64,000 bases of DNA from Akkermansia muciniphila (GTDB lineage: Bacteria > Verrucomicrobiota > Verrucomicrobiia > Verrucomicrobiales > Akkermansiaceae): contig NZ_FXYA01000213.1 of NCBI RefSeq assembly GCF_900184965.1, positions 174,820-238,819 on the forward strand, given 5' to 3'. Shown in pieces: positions 9,177 through 19,273 of this stretch. Under the pieces are notes generated by a model. It had not been told where the DNA came from. It saw only the letters and a program-made list of their open reading frames with translations, and made no database searches. The translations under genes were made by a program, and so were the position numbers. Every line of letters starts with the position of its first letter. The stretch's first letter is position 1.

Positions 9177-11918
9177 TCAGCCCTGCGGCTCTTTCTCGCC
9201 GGAAAGCTCCTTCTTTTTCATCATTTCCATGATGCCGGACGTATTGGCCGGAGCCATGATCACTTCGATCGACCACTCGGAATCATCCACATCCTTCGCG
9301 TAATCTTCCATGTTCATGGGCACCTCCAGAACAGGAGATTCCCAGGTAAGATCCTTATAGAAAGAACGGGACATCACTTCCTGCCCGTCCCTCAAAAGGA
9401 TCACCTTGTCAATCAGGCAGCTTCCTCCCTCCTTGGAAGTCCGAACCAGACGCACCCCTGAAAATTGATTTATCTTCCTGCCGGGAACGGTGCAGCGCAT
9501 CCGCGTATAAGCTCTCTCCTGCTGTCCCAGAAGCTCCCAATGGGCTAAAATGGGGGCCGACAAAGTGAGGCGAGACAAATCGTAACCGGAACCTGCCAGC
9601 AGCTTGGACACCCTCCTGACCATATCCGCGGAGTAATCCACTCCCCATCCCTGGGAATACAAAATGCCCAGCATATACAGGACGGAAGGCTCCTGCGCCA
9701 TAAAAGACATCAAAAGCAAATCCACCGCCTGGGAATAATTCTGGGACAGGCTGACCGGGCACTGAAGCAGATCCGGGAAAAACTCCTCCCCGCCTATAAG
9801 AAGAAACGCCAGATCCCGCTGAGCCACAATAAAGCCGCCCATGGCCGCCTTGTAAAGCCAGACGCCCCCTTCCTGACCGTATCTTCCATCCCGTTCAAAA
9901 ATAAGGCGGGCCATTTTATACTGGGCGGCGGGATATCCGGCCTTGGCGAATTTCTTCAACTGGACCTTCTCCTGTTCCGTCAGCACGATGGAATCGATTT
10001 CCGTGCGGTTCCTTTTCCGGGAAGCGAGAAGAATTTCCCGGAGCTTTCTGTTCTCCGGACTGTCCAGGGAAGCTCTCACCTCGGGATCATACGCCGTGCA
10101 AATGAATCTGAAATGGGGCTTCAGGACTTCCCCGCTTTCCAGCGTCGTAGCCTGGGAAGAAACAATCTTCAGCGGATGGGGGACATTATCCTTGGTCTCA
10201 AAACTGAACCTGTAAGGGACATCCACCTCCAGCGCCGGAAGATCCACAAAGCGGAAACCGGTAAGCGTCGGGCTTTCAATCAGGGTGAAGGAAAAGCCGT
10301 TAAACGACCGGGAAACCAGTTTTCCGTCCTCATCACGTATGGTCAGATACAGGGGAGGGCACATTTTGTCTTCCTGAAGCGCCCTCAAATGAACGCATGC
10401 GAGTGAAAAGCGGTCGGGCAGCACGGATGGAAGGGCATGACGCGATAAAGACGGACTGTCCAGCCTGACGTCAAAATGATCCATGGAGCTCAAAAATGAC
10501 ACATCCCTTGACTCTGAAATAATCTGGGGAATGGCCGTGGACATGATGCTGGTAAAATCTCCCTCATCCGACTTCTTTCCCCAGTCATAAACAAAGTAGC
10601 CCAGAGCCGCGCCAAGAAGGCCGATAACAAGAAAACCACCAAATACCCTCCTCCAGCCCGTCCCCATTTTTCCTTGCCCTTCCGACATGAAGCGGGAAGA
10701 GGATAAGGCGAACAGATTGAAAAAACGCTTGCGGGCGGACTTGAACTCCTCAGGAGAAAACTGAATAGTTGAAATGGCGCCTCCATCAACTCCCAGATCC
10801 TTAATCCACGCTTCCGCGGACTTATAGCGGTCTTCTACCTGGGGGGAGAGGGCCTTGTCTATGGTTTTCAGAAACTTCCTCGAATAATTGGCGAAAAGCT
10901 CAGAGGAGGCGGCCAGCGGCTGCATGGTGTCGTTGACCAGCCGTTCCTCCCCTCTGGGCGGCGCAACGCCCTTCAGCAGGGAATAAAACGTGGCGCCCAG
11001 GGAATAAAGGTCACTCCAGGGCCCTAAATCCTTTCTGCCCAGAGCCTGTTCCGGAGAAGAAAACCCATGAGTCGCCAGAACGGTCTGAGTATAATTGCTC
11101 TCTATATGGCGTGACGCGCCAAAGTCAATGAGCACGGGATTCCCTTCCTGCGTAAGCAGGATATTTCCCGGCTTGATGTCCCTGTGGCAAATCCCCTTTT
11201 TATGCAGGTAGTCCAAAGTCTGGAGGATGTGCACCAGCAATCCTTTCAACTTGGGCTCGGAGTAACAGTTCCCGTCCAGCAGCTGTTGCTCTCCCAGATA
11301 ATCCAGGGGAAGCCCCTGAATATAATCCATGGAGAAATAAGCCGTTCCGTTGCACTCAAAGATGGAAAGCACCCGGACGATGCTGGGGGAATCCAGCCGC
11401 GCAAGAATGCGGGCCTCATTCAAAAAGTTGGAAAGCGTCCATTTGAAAGACTCGGCGTCATTTCCGTTATTGGGAACTACGCGCCCCGTAAACGGATCCC
11501 TGTAGGCATAGGTGGAGGGGAAATTTTCTTTCAGAACCACTTTCCTCTTCAACATCATGTCGCGGACCAGATAGGTAATTCCGAATCCGCCGCTTCCCAG
11601 CACCTTCAAAATTTTATAATGCCCCAACGTCGCTCCGTCCGGGAGTTCCTTGGAATAAACGGAAGACTCGTCCCAGGACTCGGGAGGAGTCAATTTGGAT
11701 TCATGTTCGGAAACACTATGCGGACGGGCATCTTTGCCCGGAATTTCCGCATGGTGAAAACCGGGTTCACTATCTGAGCCGTCACTTCCCATCGCTACCA
11801 ACCTATCAGTAGCACCATTATTATCTTTCCCGGCAGCTTTGTAAAGATTATTATTCTGACTGTCACTGTTTCCGGTATTTCCCCATAACATATTGAACAG
11901 GAAATAAAATATCGTCAT
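9177..11918 (-). CDS. Membrane Ser/Thr protein kinase (PknB type) with Sel1-like repeats
   Basis: The start at 11918 is favoured because GGGGAG lies 7 bases upstream; a TTG/ATG further upstream and an ATG at 11792 are alternatives. The 913-residue protein has a Hanks-type kinase domain (about residues 98-370) with glycine loop GSGGFGIT, catalytic lysine in VVLKE, HRDIKPGN, DFGAS and an SPEQ activation-segment end, so it should be active. One transmembrane helix (FGGFLVIGLLGAALGYFVY, ~420-440) separates it from a C-terminal part of ~470 residues, presumably extracytoplasmic, with a beta-rich section and then Sel1/TPR-like helices (KAGYPAAQYKMARL, YMLGILYSQGWGVDYSADM). Its ligand and substrates are unknown. 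It is divergent from the GH97 gene. Confidence 0.88.
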   Translation of the reverse strand: MTIFYFLFNMLWGNTGNSDSQNNNLYKAAGKDNNGATDRLVAMGSDGSDSEPGFHHAEIPGKDARPHSVSEHESKLTPPESWDESSVYSKELPDGATLGHYKILKVLGSGGFGITYLVRDMMLKRKVVLKENFPSTYAYRDPFTGRVVPNNGNDAESFKWTLSNFLNEARILARLDSPSIVRVLSIFECNGTAYFSMDYIQGLPLDYLGEQQLLDGNCYSEPKLKGLLVHILQTLDYLHKKGICHRDIKPGNILLTQEGNPVLIDFGASRHIESNYTQTVLATHGFSSPEQALGRKDLGPWSDLYSLGATFYSLLKGVAPPRGEERLVNDTMQPLAASSELFANYSRKFLKTIDKALSPQVEDRYKSAEAWIKDLGVDGGAISTIQFSPEEFKSARKRFFNLFALSSSRFMSEGQGKMGTGWRRVFGGFLVIGLLGAALGYFVYDWGKKSDEGDFTSIMSTAIPQIISESRDVSFLSSMDHFDVRLDSPSLSRHALPSVLPDRFSLACVHLRALQEDKMCPPLYLTIRDEDGKLVSRSFNGFSFTLIESPTLTGFRFVDLPALEVDVPYRFSFETKDNVPHPLKIVSSQATTLESGEVLKPHFRFICTAYDPEVRASLDSPENRKLREILLASRKRNRTEIDSIVLTEQEKVQLKKFAKAGYPAAQYKMARLIFERDGRYGQEGGVWLYKAAMGGFIVAQRDLAFLLIGGEEFFPDLLQCPVSLSQNYSQAVDLLLMSFMAQEPSVLYMLGILYSQGWGVDYSADMVRRVSKLLAGSGYDLSRLTLSAPILAHWELLGQQERAYTRMRCTVPGRKINQFSGVRLVRTSKEGGSCLIDKVILLRDGQEVMSRSFYKDLTWESPVLEVPMNMEDYAKDVDDSEWSIEVIMAPANTSGIMEMMKKKELSGEKEPQG

Positions 11919-12071
11919 CTCCCATCTCCCCGTGCGGCTCCTCCCTTCCATGAAGCGGACCGGAAAGCAGCCCGGCAGGAGGACCATTCCGGAAAAAAAA
12001 TTCGCGGACGCCTCCCATCAAGACGTCATTTTGTAATAAACGGACAACAACGGACGTATTCCGGCAAAGAT

Positions 12072-14006
12072 ATGCTTGTAAAATCCCTCTTCATCATCAG
12101 CGGTATGGCAGGATGCCTCCTGCCGGGCGCAGGACAGGCGGCGGAAACGCACGCCACTCTGCCATCTCCGGACGGGCAGCTGTCCTGGATGCTCCATGCG
12201 GGCGGCCAGGCCGCTCATTCCCTGAAAAAAAGCGGCAAAACGGTTCTGGAACCGTCCGGCCTGGGCATTGTCGTGAATGGAAAAGACCTTGCCGGAGGCG
12301 TCACGGGATGGAACGTGGAAAAAGTGAAAAACAACGTTTGCGACACCTTCGAAACGCGCGGCAAATACCCTTCCGCCTCCGTCCGTTTCAATGAATATGT
12401 GGTTTCCGGGAACAACTCCTCCCTCCGGCTCCGCGCCCGCGTCTTCAACAACGGGGTCGCCTTCCGCTATGAATGGACGGAAGACGTGAAGAACGCCCCC
12501 TCACTGAACATCAGTGAGGAAAAAACTTCCTTCGCCTTTCCGGAAAAAACCGTCCTCTGGACCCAGGACGCGGCCTCAGCCCTAGGCCCCTGCGAGGGAG
12601 TCTGGGCCCCTTCCAGAATAACGGATTTCAAAAAAGATCCCGGCAATCCCCGCAGCTACATCCGCACCATGCCGGTTACGGCGGAACTGCCGGGTGGAGG
12701 CGTCGCTCTCATACAGGAAGCCGCCAACTTCAACAGGCAATGGAGCGGCATCAAATTCTCCCTTCAGGATGGCGCATGCCGTGCGGTATATTTTCAGGAC
12801 CCCGGCGGCTTTTCCGCCCCTTCATCCGCGGAAATGCCCTGGCGCGTCATCCTGGTGAATGACGACCTTGACGGGCTGGTCCGGAATGACCTCATCCCTT
12901 CCCTGGCTCCGGAACCGGACAGGAACCTTTTTCCGGAAGGCACCAAAGCCTCCTGGATCAGGCCGGGCCGCTCTACCTGGACCTGGTGGGACCGCGGGAA
13001 CGTCCTGGAAAACGACCAATACGCTTTTGTCGACATGGCTGCCGAATTCGGCTGGGAATACCACCTCGTTGACGAAGGGTGGAAAAAATGGGGGCCATCC
13101 CTGCCGGAAAGCATGGGCAAACTGGCCAGGCTGGCCGGCTACGCCGCCGGCAAACATGTAGGCATCTGGGTATGGGTGCGGTGGTCAGACGTCAACAACC
13201 CCGCCAACAACTGGGAAAACATGCGCAGCTTTTTCGGCGAGCTCGCCAAAACGGGCATCAAAGGGATCAAGATAGACTTCATGGACTCCGCCTCCCGGGA
13301 TCGCCTGGCCTTCTACGACGCCGTAGCAGAAAATCTGGCGAAAAACAAGCTCATGGTCAACTTCCACGGGGCCAACACCCCTACGGGGGAAGAACGCTCC
13401 TGGCCTCACGAAATGAGCCGGGAAGGCATCTACGGAGGAGAACAGAACATCTGGGGCGCCATAGGCGGACAGCATTACTGTGCGCTGCCCTTCACCCGCC
13501 TGGTCTCCGGCCACGCCGATTTCACGGGAGGCTATTTCGGCCACGGCCCCAAGCTGCGCGGCTCATCCTGGGCCCTCCAAATGGCGGCCAACATCATTTA
13601 CACATCCCCCATTCTCCACTGGGTTTCCAACCCTGCGGACATGGAAGCTGCTTTTCCGAAGGGATCTCCTGAACGGGAAGTTGTCCGGAACATCCCTTCC
13701 GTATGGGATGAAACCGTCGTCCTGCCGCCGTCCGCCATCGGGAAATGCGCCGCCTTCGCCCGGCGGTCAGGGAATCAATGGTATATCGCTCTGATGAACG
13801 GAGACGACAGGGAGCGCACCATTTCCATTCCTCTGGATTTTCTGGACAAAAACACGGCGTACCGGGCCACTATTCTCCGGGATCTGGCGGAAAAAAATGA
13901 CGGTTGGAGCGTAGAAACCCGGAAAGCCGCTTCCGGAAATGCTCTTTCCTTCACCATGCGTATCAAAGGCGGAGGGATCGCCCGACTGACTCCTACTGAA
14001 AAGTAG
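12072..14006 (+). CDS. Secreted glycoside hydrolase family 97 (alpha-galactosidase/glucosidase)
   Basis: This 644-residue protein has a signal peptide (MLVKSLFIISGMAGCLLPGAGQA) and the GH97 layout. An N-terminal beta-sandwich (~25-280) is followed by a TIM barrel beginning at GRSTWTWWDRGN, with YHLVDEGWKKWG, VGIWVWVRW and GIKGIKIDFMDS, and a C-terminal beta domain (from ~545). In GH97, retaining enzymes use an Asp at the end of the strand-4 KxDF motif; here it is D402 in KIDFMD. That points to the retaining, alpha-galactosidase-like branch rather than the inverting SusB branch, which uses glutamates. A role in trimming host or dietary glycans outside the cytoplasm is likely; exact specificity cannot be read from sequence. 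Confidence 0.9.
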   Translation: MLVKSLFIISGMAGCLLPGAGQAAETHATLPSPDGQLSWMLHAGGQAAHSLKKSGKTVLEPSGLGIVVNGKDLAGGVTGWNVEKVKNNVCDTFETRGKYPSASVRFNEYVVSGNNSSLRLRARVFNNGVAFRYEWTEDVKNAPSLNISEEKTSFAFPEKTVLWTQDAASALGPCEGVWAPSRITDFKKDPGNPRSYIRTMPVTAELPGGGVALIQEAANFNRQWSGIKFSLQDGACRAVYFQDPGGFSAPSSAEMPWRVILVNDDLDGLVRNDLIPSLAPEPDRNLFPEGTKASWIRPGRSTWTWWDRGNVLENDQYAFVDMAAEFGWEYHLVDEGWKKWGPSLPESMGKLARLAGYAAGKHVGIWVWVRWSDVNNPANNWENMRSFFGELAKTGIKGIKIDFMDSASRDRLAFYDAVAENLAKNKLMVNFHGANTPTGEERSWPHEMSREGIYGGEQNIWGAIGGQHYCALPFTRLVSGHADFTGGYFGHGPKLRGSSWALQMAANIIYTSPILHWVSNPADMEAAFPKGSPEREVVRNIPSVWDETVVLPPSAIGKCAAFARRSGNQWYIALMNGDDRERTISIPLDFLDKNTAYRATILRDLAEKNDGWSVETRKAASGNALSFTMRIKGGGIARLTPTEK

Positions 14007-14039
14007 TTCCTCCTCCCCGGCAAGCGGCATCCTGCCCCA

Positions 14040-14076
14040 GGGAGAAAAAGGAGCTCCCCCTTTTTTCTCCTTTTTA
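14040..14076 (+). terminator. Intrinsic terminator after the GH97 gene
   Basis: A GGAGAAAAAGG arm pairs with a CCTTTTTTCTCC arm (one bulged T) around AGCTC and is followed by TTTTT, 34 bases after the GH97 stop. The A-rich 5' arm also lets it work on the other strand. Confidence 0.55.
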
Positions 14077-14156
14077 AGGGGCGGCGCGGCGGAAAACCAT
14101 GTTTATCCGCCGTTGCTCCGTCCGCTCCGGAAAAACCGGTAAAGGCGGAACAAAAA

Positions 14157-15137
14157 TCAGGCTTCCCCGCTCTTCCCGTCCGCGCACTCTTCCTTAGTGC
14201 TCCACGCCGGAAGCCAGCGCACCTCCCGGAGACGGTATCCGCGTTCCAGAAGCGCGCCATGCAGGCCGGGAAGATGTGCCGCTCCGTAAAAAATGCCTAT
14301 CCTGCGCACCCCTTTGCCGCTCCAATAGTCAAACACTTCCATGCACTTGGCATTCCGTCCTTCCAGAATCACGGTATCCTCCAAATCATGAGGAGCATTG
14401 GCCATCATGCCCATCAGCTTATTCTTCAGCCCCGTTTTATTTCCGGCCAGGAAATCCGCCATCAGCCCCCATTCATCGGCCCGGTTCGCCCCGTTTTTCT
14501 CCACCAGAGAGGACAAAACGGATTTAAGCATCAGGCCGGCGATGCTTTCACCCTTCCTGGCCTGCGCCTTGCGGAATTCATCCATCGTCATGTCCGCATG
14601 GACGAAATGAGCTGCGGAATAATCAATGCCCTGACGCTGGGTCTGAAGCCCCAGCATGTCGCTCAATTCCTGGTAGGCGCCCCCCAGCAGCCCCATCAGA
14701 AAAGATTTTTCTTCCTGCTCGCCTTTCTTCCTCCATTCCACGATCCGGTTCCATTCCCGCGCCTCTTCCAGCGTCAGTCCCCCCAGCGGCTTGCTGCGGT
14801 CTATCCTGCGGCGCAACTCCTCCTCCCGCCGGAGCCCCTCCCCGCCAACCATTTCAAAAAGCAGCACGTCGTACCTGCCGAACAACTTGTTCAGCCGGTC
14901 GTAATATTCCGGCTCCGCCACATGAATAGCGCCAATAAGAGCTGCTTCCACCCCATTGTCATGGACATAGACAGCTACGGGAGTGGATAGGCTCTGCCGG
15001 TCCCGTGAGGAAGAATCCAAAAGCACGTACCGTCCGGGATACCCGCCATATTCCGCCTTCTCCGCAGCGGAAATGTCCTCAGCCGGCGCGGGAGAACACC
15101 ACCAAAGGGCAGCCAGAAAACAATGCAGCAGTCTCAT
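14157..15137 (-). CDS. TraB/GumN-family secreted protein
   Basis: The 326-residue protein begins with a signal peptide (MRLLHCFLAALWWCSPAPAE). It carries the conserved TraB/PrgY/GumN motifs: ALIGAIHVAEPEYYDRL near residue 67, LLFEMVGGEG near 90, and a C-terminal IFYGAAHLPGLHGALLERGYR. These invariant His and Glu residues are thought to form a metal-dependent hydrolase site of the Tiki/EreA-like superfamily, but bacterial members mostly lack a known substrate. The long helical middle section (about 110-235) is charged. It stands alone, facing the GH97 terminator, with no operon partner. The family call is firm; the function is open. Confidence 0.82.
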   Translation of the reverse strand: MRLLHCFLAALWWCSPAPAEDISAAEKAEYGGYPGRYVLLDSSSRDRQSLSTPVAVYVHDNGVEAALIGAIHVAEPEYYDRLNKLFGRYDVLLFEMVGGEGLRREEELRRRIDRSKPLGGLTLEEAREWNRIVEWRKKGEQEEKSFLMGLLGGAYQELSDMLGLQTQRQGIDYSAAHFVHADMTMDEFRKAQARKGESIAGLMLKSVLSSLVEKNGANRADEWGLMADFLAGNKTGLKNKLMGMMANAPHDLEDTVILEGRNAKCMEVFDYWSGKGVRRIGIFYGAAHLPGLHGALLERGYRLREVRWLPAWSTKEECADGKSGEA

Positions 15138-15290
15138 ATATATTCAGCCTAGCAAGGACCATATGAAGGGCAAGCTCAAAAAAGACGGTCTTCCTTTCCG
15201 GAACGGAAAGACGGCATGAAAGGGGATGCCCCCTTCTTCAAAACGCCGGACCCGCAGAATTTCCAGGCTCTTTTTCAATGAAAGCCGGCA

Positions 15291-15326
15291 AATCAAAAAT
15301 CCCCGCGCCCGAAAACGGGCGCGGGG
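15291..15326 (-). terminator. Intrinsic terminator after pgk
   Basis: A perfect 11-bp GC stem (CCCCGCGCCCG with its complement, AAAA loop on the plus strand) spans 15301-15326. On the minus strand it is followed by ATTTTTGATT, about 57 bases past the pgk stop. Confidence 0.9.
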
Positions 15327-15382
15327 AATGAAAAAACCATTCTGAACGCCGGGCAGAAAACCATCCGCCCGGCCATAAACGG

Positions 15383-16594
15383 TTACTTGCCGCAGCAGCA
15401 CTTGTCGGTCAGGGCTCCCACACCGGGAAGAACCTTGCCTTCCAGCAGTTCCAGGGAAGCGCCGCCGCCCGTGGAACAGAAGGAAAGCTTATCCTGCACC
15501 TTGAACTTCTTGGCCGCCGTCACGGAATCGCCGCCGCCTACGATGGAAATGGCGGAGGAATCTGCCAGGGCTTCCGCGACTTCCTTGGTTCCCTTGGCGA
15601 AGCAGTCCATTTCAAACACGCCCATCGGGCCGTTCCACAGAACGGTCCTGGCATCCTTGATGATGGCGGAGAACTCTTCAATGGCTTTGTCGCCGATGTC
15701 AATGGCCATGCCGCCTTCCGGCACCTTGCCGCCTTCAGCAAAGGGAGCCGTGCAGAAGGTTTCGGCGCCGTCTTCAAACTTCATGGCTACGCGCACGTCT
15801 GCGGGAAGCAGGAACTTCACGCCCTTGGCCTTGGCCGTCTCCAGAATTTCCCGGGCCAGATCCAGCTTGTCCCCTTCAATCTTGGAAGCGCCCAGGTCAT
15901 ACCCTTCAGCAGCCAAAAACGTGTTGGCCATGGCGCCGCCAATCAGGAACGTATCAGCCTTCTCCATCAGTTTGGAGAGCACTTCAATCTTGTCGGACAC
16001 CTTGGCGCCGCCCATAATCACCACAAAGGGCTTTTCCGGGTTTTCCAGCTTGCCTTCCAGATATTCCAGTTCACGTTCAATCAGGAAGCCCATGGCGCTC
16101 TTTTCCGCAAAATGCGTCACGCCTTCCGTGGAAGCGTGGGCGCGGTGGGCTGTGCCGAACGCGTCGTTCACGAACAGCGTGGCATTGCCCAGCAGGGACT
16201 TGGCGAATTCCGGGTCGTTTTTCTTTTCACCGGGATAAAAACGGACATTTTCCAGCAGGACTACATCGCCGTCTTTCATGGCGGCGCGGGCGGCTTCCGC
16301 TTCCGGTCCGATGGCGGCGGGGACGAATTTCACGTCCTTGCCGAGCAATTCGGAAAGGCGGGCGGCAACGGGCTTCAGGGAAAAAGCGGGATCGGGTTCG
16401 TTTTTGGGACGGCCCAGATGAGAGGTAAGGACGAGGCGGGCGCCCTGGTCCAGCAGGAACTTGATGGTGGGGAGAGCGGCCACGATGCGGGCGTCATTGG
16501 TAATTTCCCCATCCTTGAGAGGGACGTTGAAATCCACGCGCATGAGGACTTCCTTTCCCTTGGCGTCAAGGTCGCGAACAGTAAGTTTAGCCAT
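15383..16594 (-). CDS. pgk: Phosphoglycerate kinase
   Basis: Pgk transfers phosphate between 1,3-bisphosphoglycerate and ADP in glycolysis. The 403-residue sequence has the N-domain substrate motif MRVDFNVPL, TSHLGRP, the arginine-bearing VLLENVRFYPGE, FVVIMGGAKVSDKI, the nucleotide-binding NGPMGVFE and the C-terminal STGGGASLELLEG. It ends in an unusual cysteine cluster (TDKCCCGK) that a normal Pgk lacks; the neighbouring Gap has a similar tail. The start codon follows an A-rich leader without a Shine-Dalgarno sequence. It lies downstream of gap, with an intrinsic terminator only 28 bases before its start, so it may rely on read-through or on a promoter overlapping the leader (TATAAA at about 16604-16609). 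Confidence 0.97.
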   Translation of the reverse strand: MAKLTVRDLDAKGKEVLMRVDFNVPLKDGEITNDARIVAALPTIKFLLDQGARLVLTSHLGRPKNEPDPAFSLKPVAARLSELLGKDVKFVPAAIGPEAEAARAAMKDGDVVLLENVRFYPGEKKNDPEFAKSLLGNATLFVNDAFGTAHRAHASTEGVTHFAEKSAMGFLIERELEYLEGKLENPEKPFVVIMGGAKVSDKIEVLSKLMEKADTFLIGGAMANTFLAAEGYDLGASKIEGDKLDLAREILETAKAKGVKFLLPADVRVAMKFEDGAETFCTAPFAEGGKVPEGGMAIDIGDKAIEEFSAIIKDARTVLWNGPMGVFEMDCFAKGTKEVAEALADSSAISIVGGGDSVTAAKKFKVQDKLSFCSTGGGASLELLEGKVLPGVGALTDKCCCGK

Positions 16595-16621
16595 ATCGGT
16601 TTATATTGTTTGGTTCAATGA

Positions 16622-16651
16622 ATAAAAAAGGGAGGGCATTTCTGCCCTCCC
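16622..16651 (-). terminator. Intrinsic terminator between gap and pgk
   Basis: A 9-bp stem (GGGAGGGCA paired with TGCCCTCCC, 4-base loop) spans 16630-16651 and is followed on the minus strand by CTTTTTTATT. It sits ~110 bases after the gap stop and ends 28 bases before the pgk start, so it should make gap expression exceed pgk expression. Confidence 0.85.
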
Positions 16652-16761
16652 GGATAAATCCCCGCCCGCCCGGCAAACCCGGCCAGGAAAGCCGGAGAGT
16701 TGAAACAGGCGGACGGCAAGACTTGTCGTGCAACTGAAGAGCAAGCGTTGTCCGAGGGGAC

Positions 16762-17814
<1,053 letters not shown>

Positions 17815-17854
17815 TTACTAGTCCCGGACTTATTCAAGTACCATGGACGCTGCA

Positions 17855-17883
17855 AGTTTAGAAATGTTTCAACCAGCCGTCAA
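17855..17883 (-). promoter_or_regulatory. Promoter of gap
   Basis: On the minus strand, TTGACG (17878-17883) and TAAACT (17855-17860) are separated by exactly 17 bases, about 70 bases before the gap start codon. Confidence 0.65.
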
Positions 17884-18013
17884 CACTATTGTTCCCCCAT
17901 CATGGCAGTATGCTCCCGAGCTTCCGCAAACAGGGAACGCTCTTTCAGGCGAACATGCTCCCCCATGAAAATCAAAAACTTGCAAACACACACGCCTTAT
18001 GCAGGAAGCACCT

Positions 18014-18607
18014 TCAATTCATGGAGCGCAGGGCGGCGCGTATCAGCGCGTCCACATCCGCATCCGGATGCTCCTTCAGGTGGGCGGCAATCGCCTTGCG
18101 GGATTCCGTCTGCTTGAACCCGAGCGCAATCAACGCCAATTCCGCGTCCCCGGCGGCCTGGGAAGTAGCGCCCTGGGCCTGGGCCTCCCACGTGGCGGCC
18201 AGGCCCACCTTATCTTTCAGCTCCAGAACGATGCGCTCCGCCGTCTTCTTGCCCACTCCCTTGGCCCGCGCAATGCCGGAAACGTCTCCGCCCACAACCG
18301 CCTGCTTGAACTGCTCCACGGACAGGGACCCCAAAATGGCAATCGCCGTGGCCGGGCCTATTCCGGAAACGCGCTCAATCAGCAGCAGGAAGATATCCCT
18401 CTCCGCATCCGTGGCAAAACCATACAGCACCTGCATATTCTCCCGGACATGCAGGTAGGTCTTCAGCGTCAGCTCCCTGCCGGGAAGGGGATTCAGCCTG
18501 TCAAACGTGGACAGGGGAACAATCACTTCATACCCCACCCCATGAACATCCAGGATCAACCGCTGGGGATACGATTCCGCCACCGTGCCGCGCAGAAAAG
18601 CTATCAT
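18014..18607 (-). CDS. ruvA: Holliday junction branch migration protein RuvA
   Basis: RuvA binds Holliday junctions as a tetramer and loads the RuvB motor. The 197-residue protein starts at MIAFLRGTVAESY at 18607; an upstream extension of the frame reads through non-conserved sequence and is rejected. It has the N-terminal OB-fold (LDVHGVGYEVIVPLSTF), the paired helix-hairpin-helix motifs (ISGIGPATAIAILGSLS and VKGVGKKTAERIVLELKDK), and a C-terminal RuvB-contacting domain (ALIALGFKQTESRKAIAAHLKEHP). ruvB and ruvC are not in the window. A small double-HTH gene ends 65 bp upstream in the same direction. Confidence 0.96.
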   Translation of the reverse strand: MIAFLRGTVAESYPQRLILDVHGVGYEVIVPLSTFDRLNPLPGRELTLKTYLHVRENMQVLYGFATDAERDIFLLLIERVSGIGPATAIAILGSLSVEQFKQAVVGGDVSGIARAKGVGKKTAERIVLELKDKVGLAATWEAQAQGATSQAAGDAELALIALGFKQTESRKAIAAHLKEHPDADVDALIRAALRSMN

Positions 18608-18672
18608 GCCCTTAACGTGACACAATCCGGCCCGCGCGCAAGCCAAAAACGCATCCGCCGGAACTGCTTCCG

Positions 18673-19206
18673 TCATCTTTTCTGGAGCACATGCAGCCTG
18701 ACGTGTTCCAGATCCTCCCGGTGGTAAAAGCAGCGCACGCGCAGTCCGCGGGCTGTTTTCATCCGGCACCTGTATTCACGCAACAACCCTTTTTTCACCA
18801 GCCTGTAAACATAGCTGCGGACGACTCCCAGCATGCTGACGGCCCCGGCCATATCCATATAACACGGGGGAACGCGGCGGCGCACGGGCTCCCGGCCGGC
18901 AAGAACCCGGTCCACATCCAGCCGCCGCCAGTACAGGGCCAGGGAACCCGTGCCCTTGCGGACTACCCGGAAACGGACGCCGTGGCGGTGCAGATACTGG
19001 CGCGCGGCGGACGCGCTGCAGCCGAGCCGGGCCGCGACGGCGGACGTCTCCACAAAGGCGCTGCCTGCCTCCGTATAAGGCTGCCCGGACCTGGGGTTCG
19101 TTCCGCGGCGGCGGATTTTGACATGCTCAGGGAAGCTCAATTTGGGATTGCTGATATATTCACGCCCTCCCACACCGATAAATGTTTTCTTGAAACGGTA
19201 TATCAT
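18673..19206 (-). CDS. Putative DNA-binding protein with two excisionase-like HTH modules
   Basis: This basic, 177-residue protein is not recognised as a named family. Two winged-helix-like units are visible. The first (~50-100: TSAVAARLGCSASAARQYLHRHGVRF followed by WRRLDVDRVL) and the second (~115-170: MDMAGAVSMLGVVRSYVYRLVKKGLL followed by FYHREDLEHVR) both have the helix-turn-helix plus 'aspartate-valine recognition wing' pattern of MerR/excisionase (helix_turn_helix_17-like) proteins. A 17-bp perfect palindrome lies 68 bases upstream and may be its operator. It could be a regulator, or a remnant of a mobile element near ruvA. A DNA-binding role is fairly likely; anything beyond that is unknown. 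Confidence 0.6.
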   Translation of the reverse strand: MIYRFKKTFIGVGGREYISNPKLSFPEHVKIRRRGTNPRSGQPYTEAGSAFVETSAVAARLGCSASAARQYLHRHGVRFRVVRKGTGSLALYWRRLDVDRVLAGREPVRRRVPPCYMDMAGAVSMLGVVRSYVYRLVKKGLLREYRCRMKTARGLRVRCFYHREDLEHVRLHVLQKR

Positions 19207-19273
19207 GACTAACGGGTTTTCATATTGGAGTTACGAAGCTTCATGCAGCCGTTCCGCACGAAACTCTAACATA

